Below, piece by piece: positions 1 through 8,192 of a DNA stretch of 44,355 nt; position 1 is the first letter of the stretch; every line of letters starts with the position of its first letter. The DNA comes from RGUW01 sp049421025 (GTDB lineage: Bacteria > Cyanobacteriota > Cyanobacteriia > PCC-6307 > Cyanobiaceae). The position numbers and the translations under genes were made by a program. The DNA lies in NCBI GenBank assembly GCA_049421025.1, contig JBMSMG010000006.1:1-44355 (forward strand), read 5' to 3'. The notes beneath the pieces are model-generated. The model had not been told where the DNA came from. It worked only from the letters and a program-made list of their open reading frames with translations, and did no database searches.

Positions 1-322
1 GCATCGTGGTCCAGTTGGTGAGCATGCCGCCCAGCCAGCGCTGGTTCACATAGGCAGCTCCGCAGCGGGTCGCCTCCTGGGCGATCACTTCAGAAGCCTG
101 TTTTTTAGTACCGACAAACAGGAAGCGCTTGCCGCTGCGTGCGGCACTGCGAACCCATTTGTACGCGTTGTTCATGCAGACGGCGGTCTGCACCAGATCG
201 ATGATGTGGACACCATTGCGCGCGCAATAGATGTAGCGCGACATCTTGGGGTTCCAGCGCCGGGTCTGGTGCCCAAAGTGGGCACCAGCCTCCATCATTT
301 CGGCGAGTGTGACGACAGCCAT
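1..322 (-). CDS. rpsB: 30S ribosomal protein S2, N-terminal part (runs off window)
   Basis: Small-subunit ribosomal protein S2. The frame read leftward from ATG at 322 begins MAVVTLAEMMEAGAHFGHQT and continues with RRWNPKM, IDLVQT, FVGTKKQ and, near the window edge, QRWLGGMLTNW. All of these are hallmark S2 segments. About 107 residues are present; the remainder lies beyond base 1, so there is no stop codon here. The glycosyltransferase gene ends 124 bases upstream on the same strand. I see no strong Shine-Dalgarno sequence immediately before the start. Identity is near certain. Confidence 0.97.
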   Translation of the reverse strand, partial: MAVVTLAEMMEAGAHFGHQTRRWNPKMSRYIYCARNGVHIIDLVQTAVCMNNAYKWVRSAARSGKRFLFVGTKKQASEVIAQEATRCGAAYVNQRWLGGMLTNWTTM

Positions 323-446
323 GGGTGGTTGGGTTTCGGGTTTGCCTCCACCTGCCAGGGATCACAAGACCAAACGGCGGGAATGCCAAGGTGTGATCAC
401 CCGAAACACGCAGGTGTGCGGATGTGGGTGTTACCAGGCCAAGCTA

Positions 447-1373
447 TCAAACGGCCCTGCGGGCTTGATGGAACAGGCTGCGCACACCGATGCGATTGAG
501 AGGAAGACGCAGCAGCTCCATCGCCCATGCGGCCTGCCCCCGGCGAATCAGCCATGCCAGCACGGGGCGCAGGCTGCGCTCGTTGAGCAGACCACCGAGG
601 GTCAGCAGCTCCCAGAGCAACCAGTGAAACCAGGTGTACTGAATGATCAGACGCACCCGGCGGCTGGGATGTTTGCGGTAGAACACCAATCCCATGCGCG
701 CCCGCTCGCGCTCAACCTCGATCAGACGAGGGATCTGCTCGAGCGACAGCGGCGGGTGCCAGTGGTAGCCGACCGCCTGTGGCACGCGAACCAGGCGTAC
801 ACCCATTTGACGCAGCCGCTCACCAAGTTCGAGGTCCTCCCAGCCATAGAGGCGGAAGGCGGTATCAAACAAGCCCGATCGCTCCAGCAGGGAGCGGTCG
901 ATGGCCACGTTGCCGGTGGCGAAGTACGCCCATGAGGCATCACGCAGTTTGTGCCGTTCGCGGGTCGGATCATCAAAGTTGGCCGTGTTGATCACCGCGC
1001 CATAGGTGAAACAAAGCCGGTTGCCCTGCTGCTGCCAGCTGTTCTGCAGTGCCATGGCATGGGCCATCAAAAACCCATCGGCAACGACCAGATCACTGTC
1101 GATAAAGACGATCACATCGCCGCGGGCAGCGTCGACGCCGCGGTTACGCCCCTGCGCGGGGCCACCATGCTCCTGACAGATCAGGCGTACATGGGGCAGT
1201 TCTGTGGCGTTCTGCTGAACCCAGGCCACCGTGTCATCGCTGGAGCCGTCGTCGACCAGCACCACCTCATAGCCCTCTACCGGATCAGCGAGCTGCTGAC
1301 GCTCCAGCGCCCGCAGGCATTTCTGCAGGATGGGGAGCCGGTTGTAGGTAGGAATGACGACGCTTAAAAACAT
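447..1373 (-). CDS. Family 2 glycosyltransferase
   Basis: A 308-residue GT-A fold glycosyltransferase of family GT2, predicted to move a sugar from a nucleotide donor to an unknown acceptor at the cytoplasmic membrane. The N-terminus MFLSVVIPTYNR and VVLVDDGSSDDT form the nucleotide-binding region. VIFIDSD supplies the DXD-type metal site near residue 93. GWEDLELGERL near residue 175 is the acceptor-side ED motif typical of the catalytic C-terminal half. The C-terminal 80 residues are hydrophobic and arginine-rich, suggesting membrane association. It lies between a terminator and rpsB, so it probably has its own promoter. The substrate cannot be read from the sequence; cell-envelope polysaccharide is a reasonable guess. 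Confidence 0.88.
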   Translation of the reverse strand: MFLSVVIPTYNRLPILQKCLRALERQQLADPVEGYEVVLVDDGSSDDTVAWVQQNATELPHVRLICQEHGGPAQGRNRGVDAARGDVIVFIDSDLVVADGFLMAHAMALQNSWQQQGNRLCFTYGAVINTANFDDPTRERHKLRDASWAYFATGNVAIDRSLLERSGLFDTAFRLYGWEDLELGERLRQMGVRLVRVPQAVGYHWHPPLSLEQIPRLIEVERERARMGLVFYRKHPSRRVRLIIQYTWFHWLLWELLTLGGLLNERSLRPVLAWLIRRGQAAWAMELLRLPLNRIGVRSLFHQARRAV

Positions 1374-1394
1374 GCGCGAGCTCGCTCATGAAAA

Positions 1395-1418
1395 AGGGGT
1401 GCCCCGAAGGTCACCCCT
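1395..1418 (-). terminator. Rho-independent terminator of the pcyA-devBCA operon
   Basis: On the minus strand a 7-bp GC-rich stem (AGGGGTG, then CACCCCT) is followed directly by a run of five T. It lies 29 bases past the stop of the 51-residue basic protein gene and 22 bases before the glycosyltransferase start, so it separates the two transcription units. Confidence 0.75.
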
Positions 1419-1446
1419 GCACCTGAAACAAACAGAGCTGGCTGAA

Positions 1447-1602
1447 TCAATCAGCCGCGCCACCGTTGTTGGCGGTACCGGTGACGCCATTGCCAGCGCC
1501 TTCACCACGGCCATCACCACGCAGCTTGCGCTTTTTGAACTTGCGGGCATAGGCCCGGTTGCGCTCTTGCTTTTCCTTCTTCAGATTCCTGCGCTTGGCC
1601 AT
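1447..1602 (-). CDS. Small highly basic conserved-looking protein (51 aa)
   Basis: A 51-residue protein starting MAKRRNLKKEKQERN, with a second basic patch KFKKRKLRG and a Gly/Asn/Ala-rich tail. It starts 35 bases after the devA stop and ends just before a terminator, which makes it the last gene of the pcyA-devBCA transcription unit. The density of Lys and Arg suggests RNA or ribosome binding, although I recognise no named domain. My impression is that similar short basic proteins occur in other picocyanobacteria, but I cannot confirm this here. It is too short for most gene finders and easily missed. Confidence 0.7.
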   Translation of the reverse strand: MAKRRNLKKEKQERNRAYARKFKKRKLRGDGRGEGAGNGVTGTANNGGAAD

Positions 1603-1637
1603 GCGGTGGACGCCATTGAGATGTGCTTGTTGAAAGC

Positions 1638-2405
1638 TTACCCATCGGCGGTGAGCGCAGCCTGGCGCGCAGCGTCGAGCGAGCTTGCCTGAGGCTCAGC
1701 AAACAGACGGCCGTCCTCCATCCGCAACAGACGATCAGCCACATCCAGAATGCGTGGGTCGTGGGTGACCATCAGCACGGCACAGCCCTGCTCGCGCGCC
1801 AGGCGCCGCAGCAATTCGACCACCTCACGGCCGCTGCGGCTGTCGAGGGCAGCTGTGGGTTCGTCAGCCAGCAGCAGGTCCGGCTGGGCCGCTAGGGCAC
1901 GGGCAATGGCAACACGTTGCTTTTGACCACCAGAAAGGTCGTGGGGCAACTTGCTCAGGTGATCGCCAAGGCCCACAGCACGCAGCCATTCGCGCGATTG
2001 ATCGCGGCGGGCCCGGTAGCCAAGATCGCTCAGCAGGTCTGCACCCATCTGTACGTTCTGCTCAGCGCTCAGGCAGCGCAGCAGGTTGTGCCCCTGGAAA
2101 ATCATGCCGATGCGGCGGCGCAGCTGCTGCCTTTGGCCCCGATCGGCGCCGTGCAACTCCTGGCCAAAAAGGCGCACTGAACCCTGTTGCACCTGGCGCA
2201 GGGCACCGACAAGGGTGAGCAGGGTGGTCTTGCCGCAGCCCGACGGACCGGTCAGCAACACCACTTCGCCTGGCTGGATCGCCAGGTCCACATCCAGCAA
2301 AACCTGGCGGCGCGCCTGCCCGCGGCCAAACCAATGACACAGGCCCTCCGTGCAGATCGCCGGTCTGGACATGGAGGCGGAGGCGCTGGCTGCAGCAATG
2401 GCCAT
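1638..2405 (-). CDS. devA: ABC exporter ATP-binding subunit, DevA type
   Basis: ATPase subunit of a DevBCA-type exporter. Visible motifs are Walker A GPSGCGKTT, the Q-loop in MIFQGHNLL, signature LSGGQKQR, Walker B LLLADEP, the D-loop and the switch His in VTHD. At 255 residues it is the usual size of a MacB/LolD-like ATPase. The first 11 residues (Ala/Ser-rich) look non-native, and an internal Met at 2372 (MSRPAICTEGL) is a plausible true start. It follows devC after 20 bases. DevA energises DevC, while DevB bridges to an outer-membrane TolC-like channel. The cargo is unknown outside heterocyst formers, where related proteins export glycolipid. Confidence 0.88.
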   Translation of the reverse strand: MAIAAASASASMSRPAICTEGLCHWFGRGQARRQVLLDVDLAIQPGEVVLLTGPSGCGKTTLLTLVGALRQVQQGSVRLFGQELHGADRGQRQQLRRRIGMIFQGHNLLRCLSAEQNVQMGADLLSDLGYRARRDQSREWLRAVGLGDHLSKLPHDLSGGQKQRVAIARALAAQPDLLLADEPTAALDSRSGREVVELLRRLAREQGCAVLMVTHDPRILDVADRLLRMEDGRLFAEPQASSLDAARQAALTADG

Positions 2406-2425
2406 GGCGAACGTGCGGTGAGGCC

Positions 2426-3619
2426 TCAGAAAATTTCAGCTGGATCGGCATCGGCCAACTTGCGCATGGCCAGGGCCGCCGATGCCATGCACATCACCAA
2501 AATCATGCCGAACACGAGCAGGGCCCGCTGCGGGTCCATGACCACCGGCAGGCGAGTTCCAGAGCGCACCAGGGCGTAGAGCCCCTGCCCTGCCACGTAC
2601 GCGGGCAGGTACCCGAGCACAGCCAACAACAACCCTTCACGGGCCACAACACCAAGCAAGCCCGAGAGGCGGTATCCCATGGCCATCAGGGTCGCGTACT
2701 CCGGCAGATGGTCGCTGACATCGGAATAGAGGATCTGATAAACGATCACACAGCCGACCACGAAGCCCATGGCGGCACCCAGCGTGAAAATGAAGCCGAT
2801 GGCGGTACTGGTGCGCCAGTAGGTCTTCTCCAGCTCCTCAAACTCCTCTTTGGTGAGAACTCTGACGTCATTGGGTAGTTGGCGCTGCAACCTACGGGCC
2901 ACCTGTTCGGGATCGGCACCAGGGCGCAAGCGCAACAACCCCAGCTCGATGCTCCCTGCGGGGGTGGTGGGCATCAGGCGGAAGTAGGTCTCGCGGCTCG
3001 TGATCATGTTGCCGTCAGCACCAAAGGACGGCCCCAGCGCGACCAAGCCGGCCACACGGATGCGTTGACCGGACACTTCGGTCTCGACCGTGCGCCCTTG
3101 CTTGAGCCAACTGGCAATCGGGCCAAATTCAGGCCTCGAGCGCTCATCAAAAAGAACCCAGCCACGGTTTTGCAGCAGCGGCGCCTGATTGCGTATGGCT
3201 TGATCGAGAAAAATCGGATCATCGGGTTCAAAACCCAACGTCAGAATCGAGCGGGTTGTGCGCGCTTCGGGGTTGCGCCACAACAACAGATTCCAGTTGA
3301 CGGGGCTGATCCCTGCAACATCGGGATCGCCCAGGGTCTGAATCAGTCGCCGCCGCGGAAAACTCGCCATGCCGATCGAGCTCATGGTGCGTGGGCTGAG
3401 CAGCACCACATCGGCATCAAACAGCTTGTGCACGGTGACGCTGGCCTCAAACAAGCCGTCGCGGAACCCCAGCTGCATGAACATCAGGATTCCGGCGAAG
3501 GCGATCCCAGCCAGCGCCACAGCAAGACGCATGGGCTGACGGGTCAACAGCAGCCAGGACAAAGGGATCCGCCGTGCCCGCCACAAGGTCAACAGACGAT
3601 TGGCTGGCCCGGGTGACAT
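2426..3619 (-). CDS. devC: ABC exporter permease, DevC type (FtsX-like)
   Basis: A 397-residue inner-membrane permease. One transmembrane helix lies near residues 32-50, followed by a long periplasmic domain (about 55-270), three further C-terminal helices and the conserved end ADADPAEIF. The segment QILYSDVSDHLPEYATLMAMGY is the FtsX-like signature shared by DevC proteins. It lies between devB (3 bases upstream) and devA, which fixes its role as the membrane partner of both. The subunits should form a tripartite efflux pump of MacB-like mechanism. Confidence 0.9.
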   Translation of the reverse strand: MSPGPANRLLTLWRARRIPLSWLLLTRQPMRLAVALAGIAFAGILMFMQLGFRDGLFEASVTVHKLFDADVVLLSPRTMSSIGMASFPRRRLIQTLGDPDVAGISPVNWNLLLWRNPEARTTRSILTLGFEPDDPIFLDQAIRNQAPLLQNRGWVLFDERSRPEFGPIASWLKQGRTVETEVSGQRIRVAGLVALGPSFGADGNMITSRETYFRLMPTTPAGSIELGLLRLRPGADPEQVARRLQRQLPNDVRVLTKEEFEELEKTYWRTSTAIGFIFTLGAAMGFVVGCVIVYQILYSDVSDHLPEYATLMAMGYRLSGLLGVVAREGLLLAVLGYLPAYVAGQGLYALVRSGTRLPVVMDPQRALLVFGMILVMCMASAALAMRKLADADPAEIF

Positions 3620-3622
3620 TGC

Positions 3623-4552
3623 TTAAGGCTGAAAGCGAGCGATCACCTTGAGCCCTGCAAGCCGCTGCACCCGGGCCGCTTCAGCCGGATTGAGGCTCAG
3701 ACGCACCTCGACGATCCGGGCATCGGCATCGGCACTGGGGTCAGTGCTCAGCACCTGGCGCTGACGCACTTGGGGGCTGATGCGCTCAACCCTGCCCTGC
3801 AAGGTGCCTTTGAAGCCACCACTTTCGCTTTCGATCGACACGGCCTGGCCAACAGCGATGCGGCCGATATCGCTTTCATAGACCTCGGCAACGACTTCCA
3901 TCGACTGGTTGGCACCGACTTCAAGAATGCCCGCGCCATCGGCACGCTCGCCTGGCTGAACCAGCACGCGCAGAACCAGACCATTGATCGGGGAGCGCAA
4001 TTCGGACTGATCAATCTCAGTAGCGAGTCGCTTCAGTTCGGCCTTGGCTTCGAGCAAGCGACCGCGCCTCTCGGTGAGCAACATTTCACGCTCGTCCAGA
4101 TCGCCGGCCGGGTTGGCGCCTGAGCGGGTGAGGCCGCGGTAGCGGGCTGTCTGCAGCTCAAGCAGACGCACCTGGTTGGCGAGGCTGTTGATGCGGGCCG
4201 TCAACAATTGCCGTTGGGCCAACAGTCCAGCGCGATTGTCAAAACTGGCGAGGAGCTGTCCGCGGCGCACGGCATCGCCTTCGCGCACATACAAGGCCGC
4301 CAGACGAGGACTGATGCCCATGCCCCCAGATGGCGGTGCCAGGGTGCGAACATCGCCAGCGGGTTCGAGGCGCCCGAGCGCTGCCACGCCCTTCATCACT
4401 GGGGCTTGGGCCGGAACAGGAGCGCTCGAGTTTGCTGGCGGCTGCAAGCGGCGGGGCTGGGGGCGCAAGAGTGCAACCAGCACCAGCAGAGTGCCCACGC
4501 CAGCCAAAGCAATCCAGCCCAGACGGGGGATGCGCGCAAACAGAGCGCTCAT
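3623..4552 (-). CDS. devB: Membrane fusion protein of ABC exporter, DevB type (HlyD family)
   Basis: A 309-residue periplasmic adaptor. The N-terminal segment MSALFARIPRLGWIALAGVG holds a membrane anchor. Then come a lipoyl-like half (VREGDAVRRGQLLASFDN), a coiled-coil hairpin of roughly residues 105-170, the second lipoyl half (LRSPINGLVLRV) and a beta-barrel domain (ISIES to KVIARFQP). I chose ATG 4552 because it overlaps the pcyA stop in an ATGA arrangement and directly precedes the anchor. The frame stays open upstream to 4687, but that part is antisense-like pcyA sequence. It joins DevC/DevA to an outer-membrane channel. Confidence 0.88.
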   Translation of the reverse strand: MSALFARIPRLGWIALAGVGTLLVLVALLRPQPRRLQPPANSSAPVPAQAPVMKGVAALGRLEPAGDVRTLAPPSGGMGISPRLAALYVREGDAVRRGQLLASFDNRAGLLAQRQLLTARINSLANQVRLLELQTARYRGLTRSGANPAGDLDEREMLLTERRGRLLEAKAELKRLATEIDQSELRSPINGLVLRVLVQPGERADGAGILEVGANQSMEVVAEVYESDIGRIAVGQAVSIESESGGFKGTLQGRVERISPQVRQRQVLSTDPSADADARIVEVRLSLNPAEAARVQRLAGLKVIARFQP

Positions 4553-5262
4553 GGACGCGGCGGATCGTCGAACAGCAGCGCTTCGATGTAACGGTCGGCC
4601 CAACTCGGGTTGAAGGCTTTCTCGAGCACGCGGCGGGTCTTGTCGTTGCGCTTCTGCTGCTGGCAATAGCTCAGTTGTCCCTGCCACCGCTCAACCGTAG
4701 CGGGCGCATCGGCGGCATCGGGGGAGACGCTCATGCAGCTGCTGTGCACCAGAGAGAGCAGCTGATCGACCCGCTGCACGAACGCCTCTTCCTCATCGAG
4801 GCCATCAGGCCGGATGAAGCAAACATGCTCCGAAAAAATCGAACCCCACGGCGGCAGCTCACGGCGCTGCCGGAACGCAGGGCCCGGATGGCTCGCCAAG
4901 GCCGCATCGATGGTTGGAGGCAGATGGCCGCAAACCGGAGACAGATCAGCAATGGCTGCCGAGACACCAGCCGGCGAGGCGACCACATCGGCGCCGAACA
5001 CCGGCAGATCAAAGCGAGGGTCTGGGAAGAAGACGCAGTGCAGGATCTGTAGCCCAGCGCCGAGGCGAGCGGTCTCCAGATGCAGCTTGCGCAGACCGCG
5101 GCACTGGGCCAGTTCATTGCGAATGAACAGGGCTTCGCCGTCAAGACTGCCGCTGATCTCGGCGAGATCAGTGTCCAGCGGCAGCTCAGCCAGCTCTGGA
5201 AAGCTCTGCCAGCGGCTGCGGATGCGCTCCGCCAGTGCTTCCATCAACGGATGCAGGCTCAT
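4549..5262 (-). CDS. pcyA: Phycocyanobilin:ferredoxin oxidoreductase
   Basis: Makes phycocyanobilin by four-electron, ferredoxin-dependent reduction of biliverdin IX-alpha, supplying the chromophore of phycocyanin and allophycocyanin. The 237-residue length is normal. The core KLHLETARLGAGLQILHCV, followed by FFPDPRFDLPVFGADVV, carries the three known active-site residues, here Glu63, His75 and Asp92. GVSAAIADLSP is another family hallmark. The stop overlaps the devB start, so pcyA appears to be the first gene of the pcyA-devBCA operon. The start ATG 5262 stands 35 bases from the divergent M16 peptidase start, leaving little room for two separate promoters. Confidence 0.95.
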   Translation of the reverse strand: MSLHPLMEALAERIRSRWQSFPELAELPLDTDLAEISGSLDGEALFIRNELAQCRGLRKLHLETARLGAGLQILHCVFFPDPRFDLPVFGADVVASPAGVSAAIADLSPVCGHLPPTIDAALASHPGPAFRQRRELPPWGSIFSEHVCFIRPDGLDEEEAFVQRVDQLLSLVHSSCMSVSPDAADAPATVERWQGQLSYCQQQKRNDKTRRVLEKAFNPSWADRYIEALLFDDPPRP

Positions 5263-5297
5263 CAGTGGCTTCGGGCCAGCAGAATGCAGATCTTGCC

Positions 5298-6581
5298 ATG
5301 GGTTTCGTTTTGCCCGCTGCCCCCCCTGCTGGAGCGATCACAGCAGAAGCGCTGACCACCGAAACACTGTCAAGCGGCAGTCAGGTCGTGAGTTTGGAGT
5401 TGCCCGAGGCGCCGCTGATCTGCGTCGATCTGTGGTGCAGGGCCGGTAGCGCCTTTGAGAGCCCAAGCGAAAGCGGTCTCGCCCATTTTCTTGAGCACAT
5501 GGTGTTCAAGGGGAGCGAGCGTCAGGCTGCTGGCGAGTTTGATCTGAACATTGAGGCGCTGGGGGGCAGCAGCAACGCCGCTACTGGCTTCGACGATGTG
5601 CACTACCACGTGCTGGTGCCGCCCGAAGCGGCCGCAGAGGCCACATCGCTGCTGCTCGATCTGGTCCTGCAACCAAGGCTGAGCGGCGACGACTTTGATC
5701 TCGAGCGGGGCGTGGTGCTTGAAGAGTTGGCCCAGAGCCAGGACCAGCCCGACGAGTTGGCGCTGCAGACCCTGCTGCAGTTGGGCTGCAAAGAGCACCC
5801 CTATGGCCGGGCAATCCTGGGCGAGCAAGCCCAGCTGCTGGCGCACACCCCAACGGAGATGCGCCGTTTTCAGCAGCGTCGCTACCGCGGTGCCAATTGC
5901 GTGCTCTCCCTGTGCGGAGCACTGGGCCAGGCACGCCTCGAGCCGTTGCTGGCAGGCCTGCAGCATTCACCGCTCAATGCGTTGGAGCCCAGCTGCCCAG
6001 GTCCAGAACCGGCAACGCTGGCGCTCACCCCTGGTGTGCATCGGCGGCCCTTTGCCAGGCTCGAAGCCGCACGGTTGTTGATGGCCTGGTCGTTACCGCC
6101 TGCGGCCGATCGCGGCGGCCTTGCAGCACTTGATCTGGCCACCAGCCTGCTCGCCGAAGGCAGGCGTAGCCGTCTGGTCGAGCGCCTGCGCGAGCAGCTC
6201 CGCCTGGTCGAAAGCATCGATCTCGATCTGCAAGTCCTCGAATTCGGCAGCCTGGCTTTGCTTGAAGCCGTGTGCGATCCAGCCGACATCGAGCAGGTCA
6301 GGCAGGAAGTCAATGCCGTGCTGGAGCAGGCGATCGCTATCGCACCTGGTGAGCAGGAGCTCAGTCGAGGCCTCAGCCTGGTCTGCAACGGCTATCGCTT
6401 TGGCCTTGAGTCGGCAGCTGGCGTGGCCGGGGTTCTGGGCAACAGCGCCCTGTGGGGGCGTCCGCTGGATCTGGGCGAGCCGTTGGCTCTGCTGCAGGCG
6501 GTTGATGCCCGCGCCCTTGAGCGGGCCTTTCAACAACTCGATCCAGCCAAGGCGTGCGTGTTGGAGGCCATGCCGGCATGA
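5298..6581 (+). CDS. M16 family zinc metallopeptidase (catalytic subunit)
   Basis: A 427-residue peptidase of the pitrilysin/processing-peptidase family. The inverted zinc motif HFLEH occupies residues 63-67, and Glu142 in VVLEELAQ is the likely third zinc ligand. I took ATG 5298 (MGFVLPAAPP) because longer versions would run into pcyA on the other strand. Its stop overlaps the next gene's start (ATGA), and that gene encodes a related protein without the zinc motif. The two probably form an alpha/beta heterodimer, as in bacterial and mitochondrial processing peptidases. Substrates are unknown. Confidence 0.9.
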   Translation: MGFVLPAAPPAGAITAEALTTETLSSGSQVVSLELPEAPLICVDLWCRAGSAFESPSESGLAHFLEHMVFKGSERQAAGEFDLNIEALGGSSNAATGFDDVHYHVLVPPEAAAEATSLLLDLVLQPRLSGDDFDLERGVVLEELAQSQDQPDELALQTLLQLGCKEHPYGRAILGEQAQLLAHTPTEMRRFQQRRYRGANCVLSLCGALGQARLEPLLAGLQHSPLNALEPSCPGPEPATLALTPGVHRRPFARLEAARLLMAWSLPPAADRGGLAALDLATSLLAEGRRSRLVERLREQLRLVESIDLDLQVLEFGSLALLEAVCDPADIEQVRQEVNAVLEQAIAIAPGEQELSRGLSLVCNGYRFGLESAAGVAGVLGNSALWGRPLDLGEPLALLQAVDARALERAFQQLDPAKACVLEAMPA

Positions 6582-7876
6582 ACGCGGCCTCAACGCTGTG
6601 GAAGCACCGTGAGCTCAGTGGTGGTCTAGAGCTTGCTCTCAAGCATCGGTCAACCCCTGAGCTGCTGGCCGCGCGCCTGTGGATTGCTGGTGGCAGCAGT
6701 CTGGATCGCCGCGGTGCACGCGGCGCCCATCAACTGCTGGCAGGCCTGTTAACCCGAGGCTGCGGGCAGTACTCAGCCGAGGCATTGGCTGATCTGGTCG
6801 AGGGTGCCGGTGCCGCACTTCGCGCCGAAGCCCTTGAAGACGCCCTGGTGATCAGCCTCAAGTGCGCCAGCAACGATGCTGCCCAGTTGCTGCCGCTGCT
6901 GCTTGAGATGGTGGCGCAGCCGCGGCTGGAGGCTGACCAGCTCGAGATTGAGCGTCAGCTCAATGTGCAAAGCCTGCAGAGGCTCAAAGAGGATCCGTTT
7001 CAGTTGTGCCATGAAGCCCTGCGCCAGCAGCTCTATGGCGCTGGCCCCTACGGACACGACCCGCTTGGGGTCGAAGAGGAGCTGAGCGCGATCCAACGCT
7101 CTGACCTTCAAAGCCTCAGTCAGGAACTGGGCGGCTCCGGGGCTGCCCTGGTTCTCTGTGGGGTCATTCCCCAAGGAACAGAGGACCTGCTGGAGCATCA
7201 CCTGGGCCAGAGCCCATGGTCCAGCGCCGCTGCAGGAACCCCACTGGCGCTTGAGCATCCTGCTGCTGCACCGGGTTTGGCACTGCACCCAGAAGACACC
7301 GAACAGGTTGTGCTGATGCTGGGTTGCCGCGTGCCGCCGCTCGGTGACGCGGACAACTTGCCGCTGCGGCTGCTGCAGGCCCATCTGGGCCTTGGCATGT
7401 CCAGTCGCTTGTTTTTGGCCATGCGCGAAGAGCGCGGCCTTGCCTACGACGTGGGCGTTCACATGCCAGCCCGGCGCGGCCCCACACCGTTCATATGGCA
7501 CCTATCAAGCACCGCCGATCGAGCCGGTGAAGCCACCAGTGCGCTGCTCGATGAATGGCAACACCTGCTAGAGACCCCCCTCACGCCTGAGCAGCTGGCT
7601 TTAGCCAAGGCCAAATACCGCGGCCAAGAGGCCATGGGCCGTCAAACCTGCAGTCAGATTGCCGACCGCCAGGCCCTACTGCTCGGCTTTGGCCTTGGCG
7701 ATGACGCCATCGCACAAGCACTTGAGCGCATCGACGCTTTGGATGCAGAAGCCCTGCTGTCGGTGGCCCGATCCCATCTCGGCGCGCCAAGTCTGAGCCT
7801 GTGCGGACCACCGGAGGGTCTCAAGGCAGCGGAGCAGGCCTACCGGTCCCATCCACTGATCAGCACAAGGCCCTAG
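6578..7876 (+). CDS. M16 family peptidase-like protein (zinc site lost)
   Basis: A 432-residue M16 homologue. At the position of HxxEH it reads GAHQLLAG, so the catalytic zinc site is absent. The conserved substrate-gripping segment GMSSRLFLAMREERGLAYDV in the C-terminal domain is intact, with the Arg and Tyr typical of non-catalytic partners. The ATG at 6578 overlaps the stop of the active M16 gene, and the two are surely co-translated. The expected role is as the non-catalytic subunit of a heterodimer. Confidence 0.88.
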   Translation: MNAASTLWKHRELSGGLELALKHRSTPELLAARLWIAGGSSLDRRGARGAHQLLAGLLTRGCGQYSAEALADLVEGAGAALRAEALEDALVISLKCASNDAAQLLPLLLEMVAQPRLEADQLEIERQLNVQSLQRLKEDPFQLCHEALRQQLYGAGPYGHDPLGVEEELSAIQRSDLQSLSQELGGSGAALVLCGVIPQGTEDLLEHHLGQSPWSSAAAGTPLALEHPAAAPGLALHPEDTEQVVLMLGCRVPPLGDADNLPLRLLQAHLGLGMSSRLFLAMREERGLAYDVGVHMPARRGPTPFIWHLSSTADRAGEATSALLDEWQHLLETPLTPEQLALAKAKYRGQEAMGRQTCSQIADRQALLLGFGLGDDAIAQALERIDALDAEALLSVARSHLGAPSLSLCGPPEGLKAAEQAYRSHPLISTRP

Positions 7877-7892
7877 CCGGTAAGCACGAGAC

Positions 7893-8117
7893 TCAGAGTG
7901 ACTGCAGATGGCTGCGGGCGATCAGAAAGGTGCCCCGGCGAAAGCGCACCGCCACTTGATCAGCTGCACGAAGGGCGACCACCTGGCCGATCTCATCGGG
8001 GCCAACGAGATCGGCAGGGCGCAACATCGGCATTGGATCAGCGCTCTTGAGGTAGGGCAGCGCCGCAACCAGCCGTACCGATGCGCCGATGTCGATCGGA
8101 CTTGCCGTGTGATCCAT
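7893..8117 (-). CDS. sipA: SipA / CRR42-like small protein (DUF3148)
   Basis: A 74-residue SH3-like protein. The stretch LPYLKSADPMPMLRPADLV is the diagnostic core of the DUF3148 family, followed by GQVVALR and VRFRRGTFLI. In Synechococcus elongatus SipA binds the histidine kinase NblS, which controls stress and light responses. The plant homologue CRR42 helps assemble the NDH complex, and databases use either name. It converges with the M16 pair, with 16 bases between stops, and is divergent from bioY. It is probably monocistronic. Confidence 0.82.
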   Translation of the reverse strand: MDHTASPIDIGASVRLVAALPYLKSADPMPMLRPADLVGPDEIGQVVALRAADQVAVRFRRGTFLIARSHLQSL

Positions 8118-8192
8118 CAGCAGCCTGGCTCTGGCTTTGGGACCCTAGCTGCAGCAGGATGGTGGCTCACTCTTGTCTCTGCGGCAGCCGAC

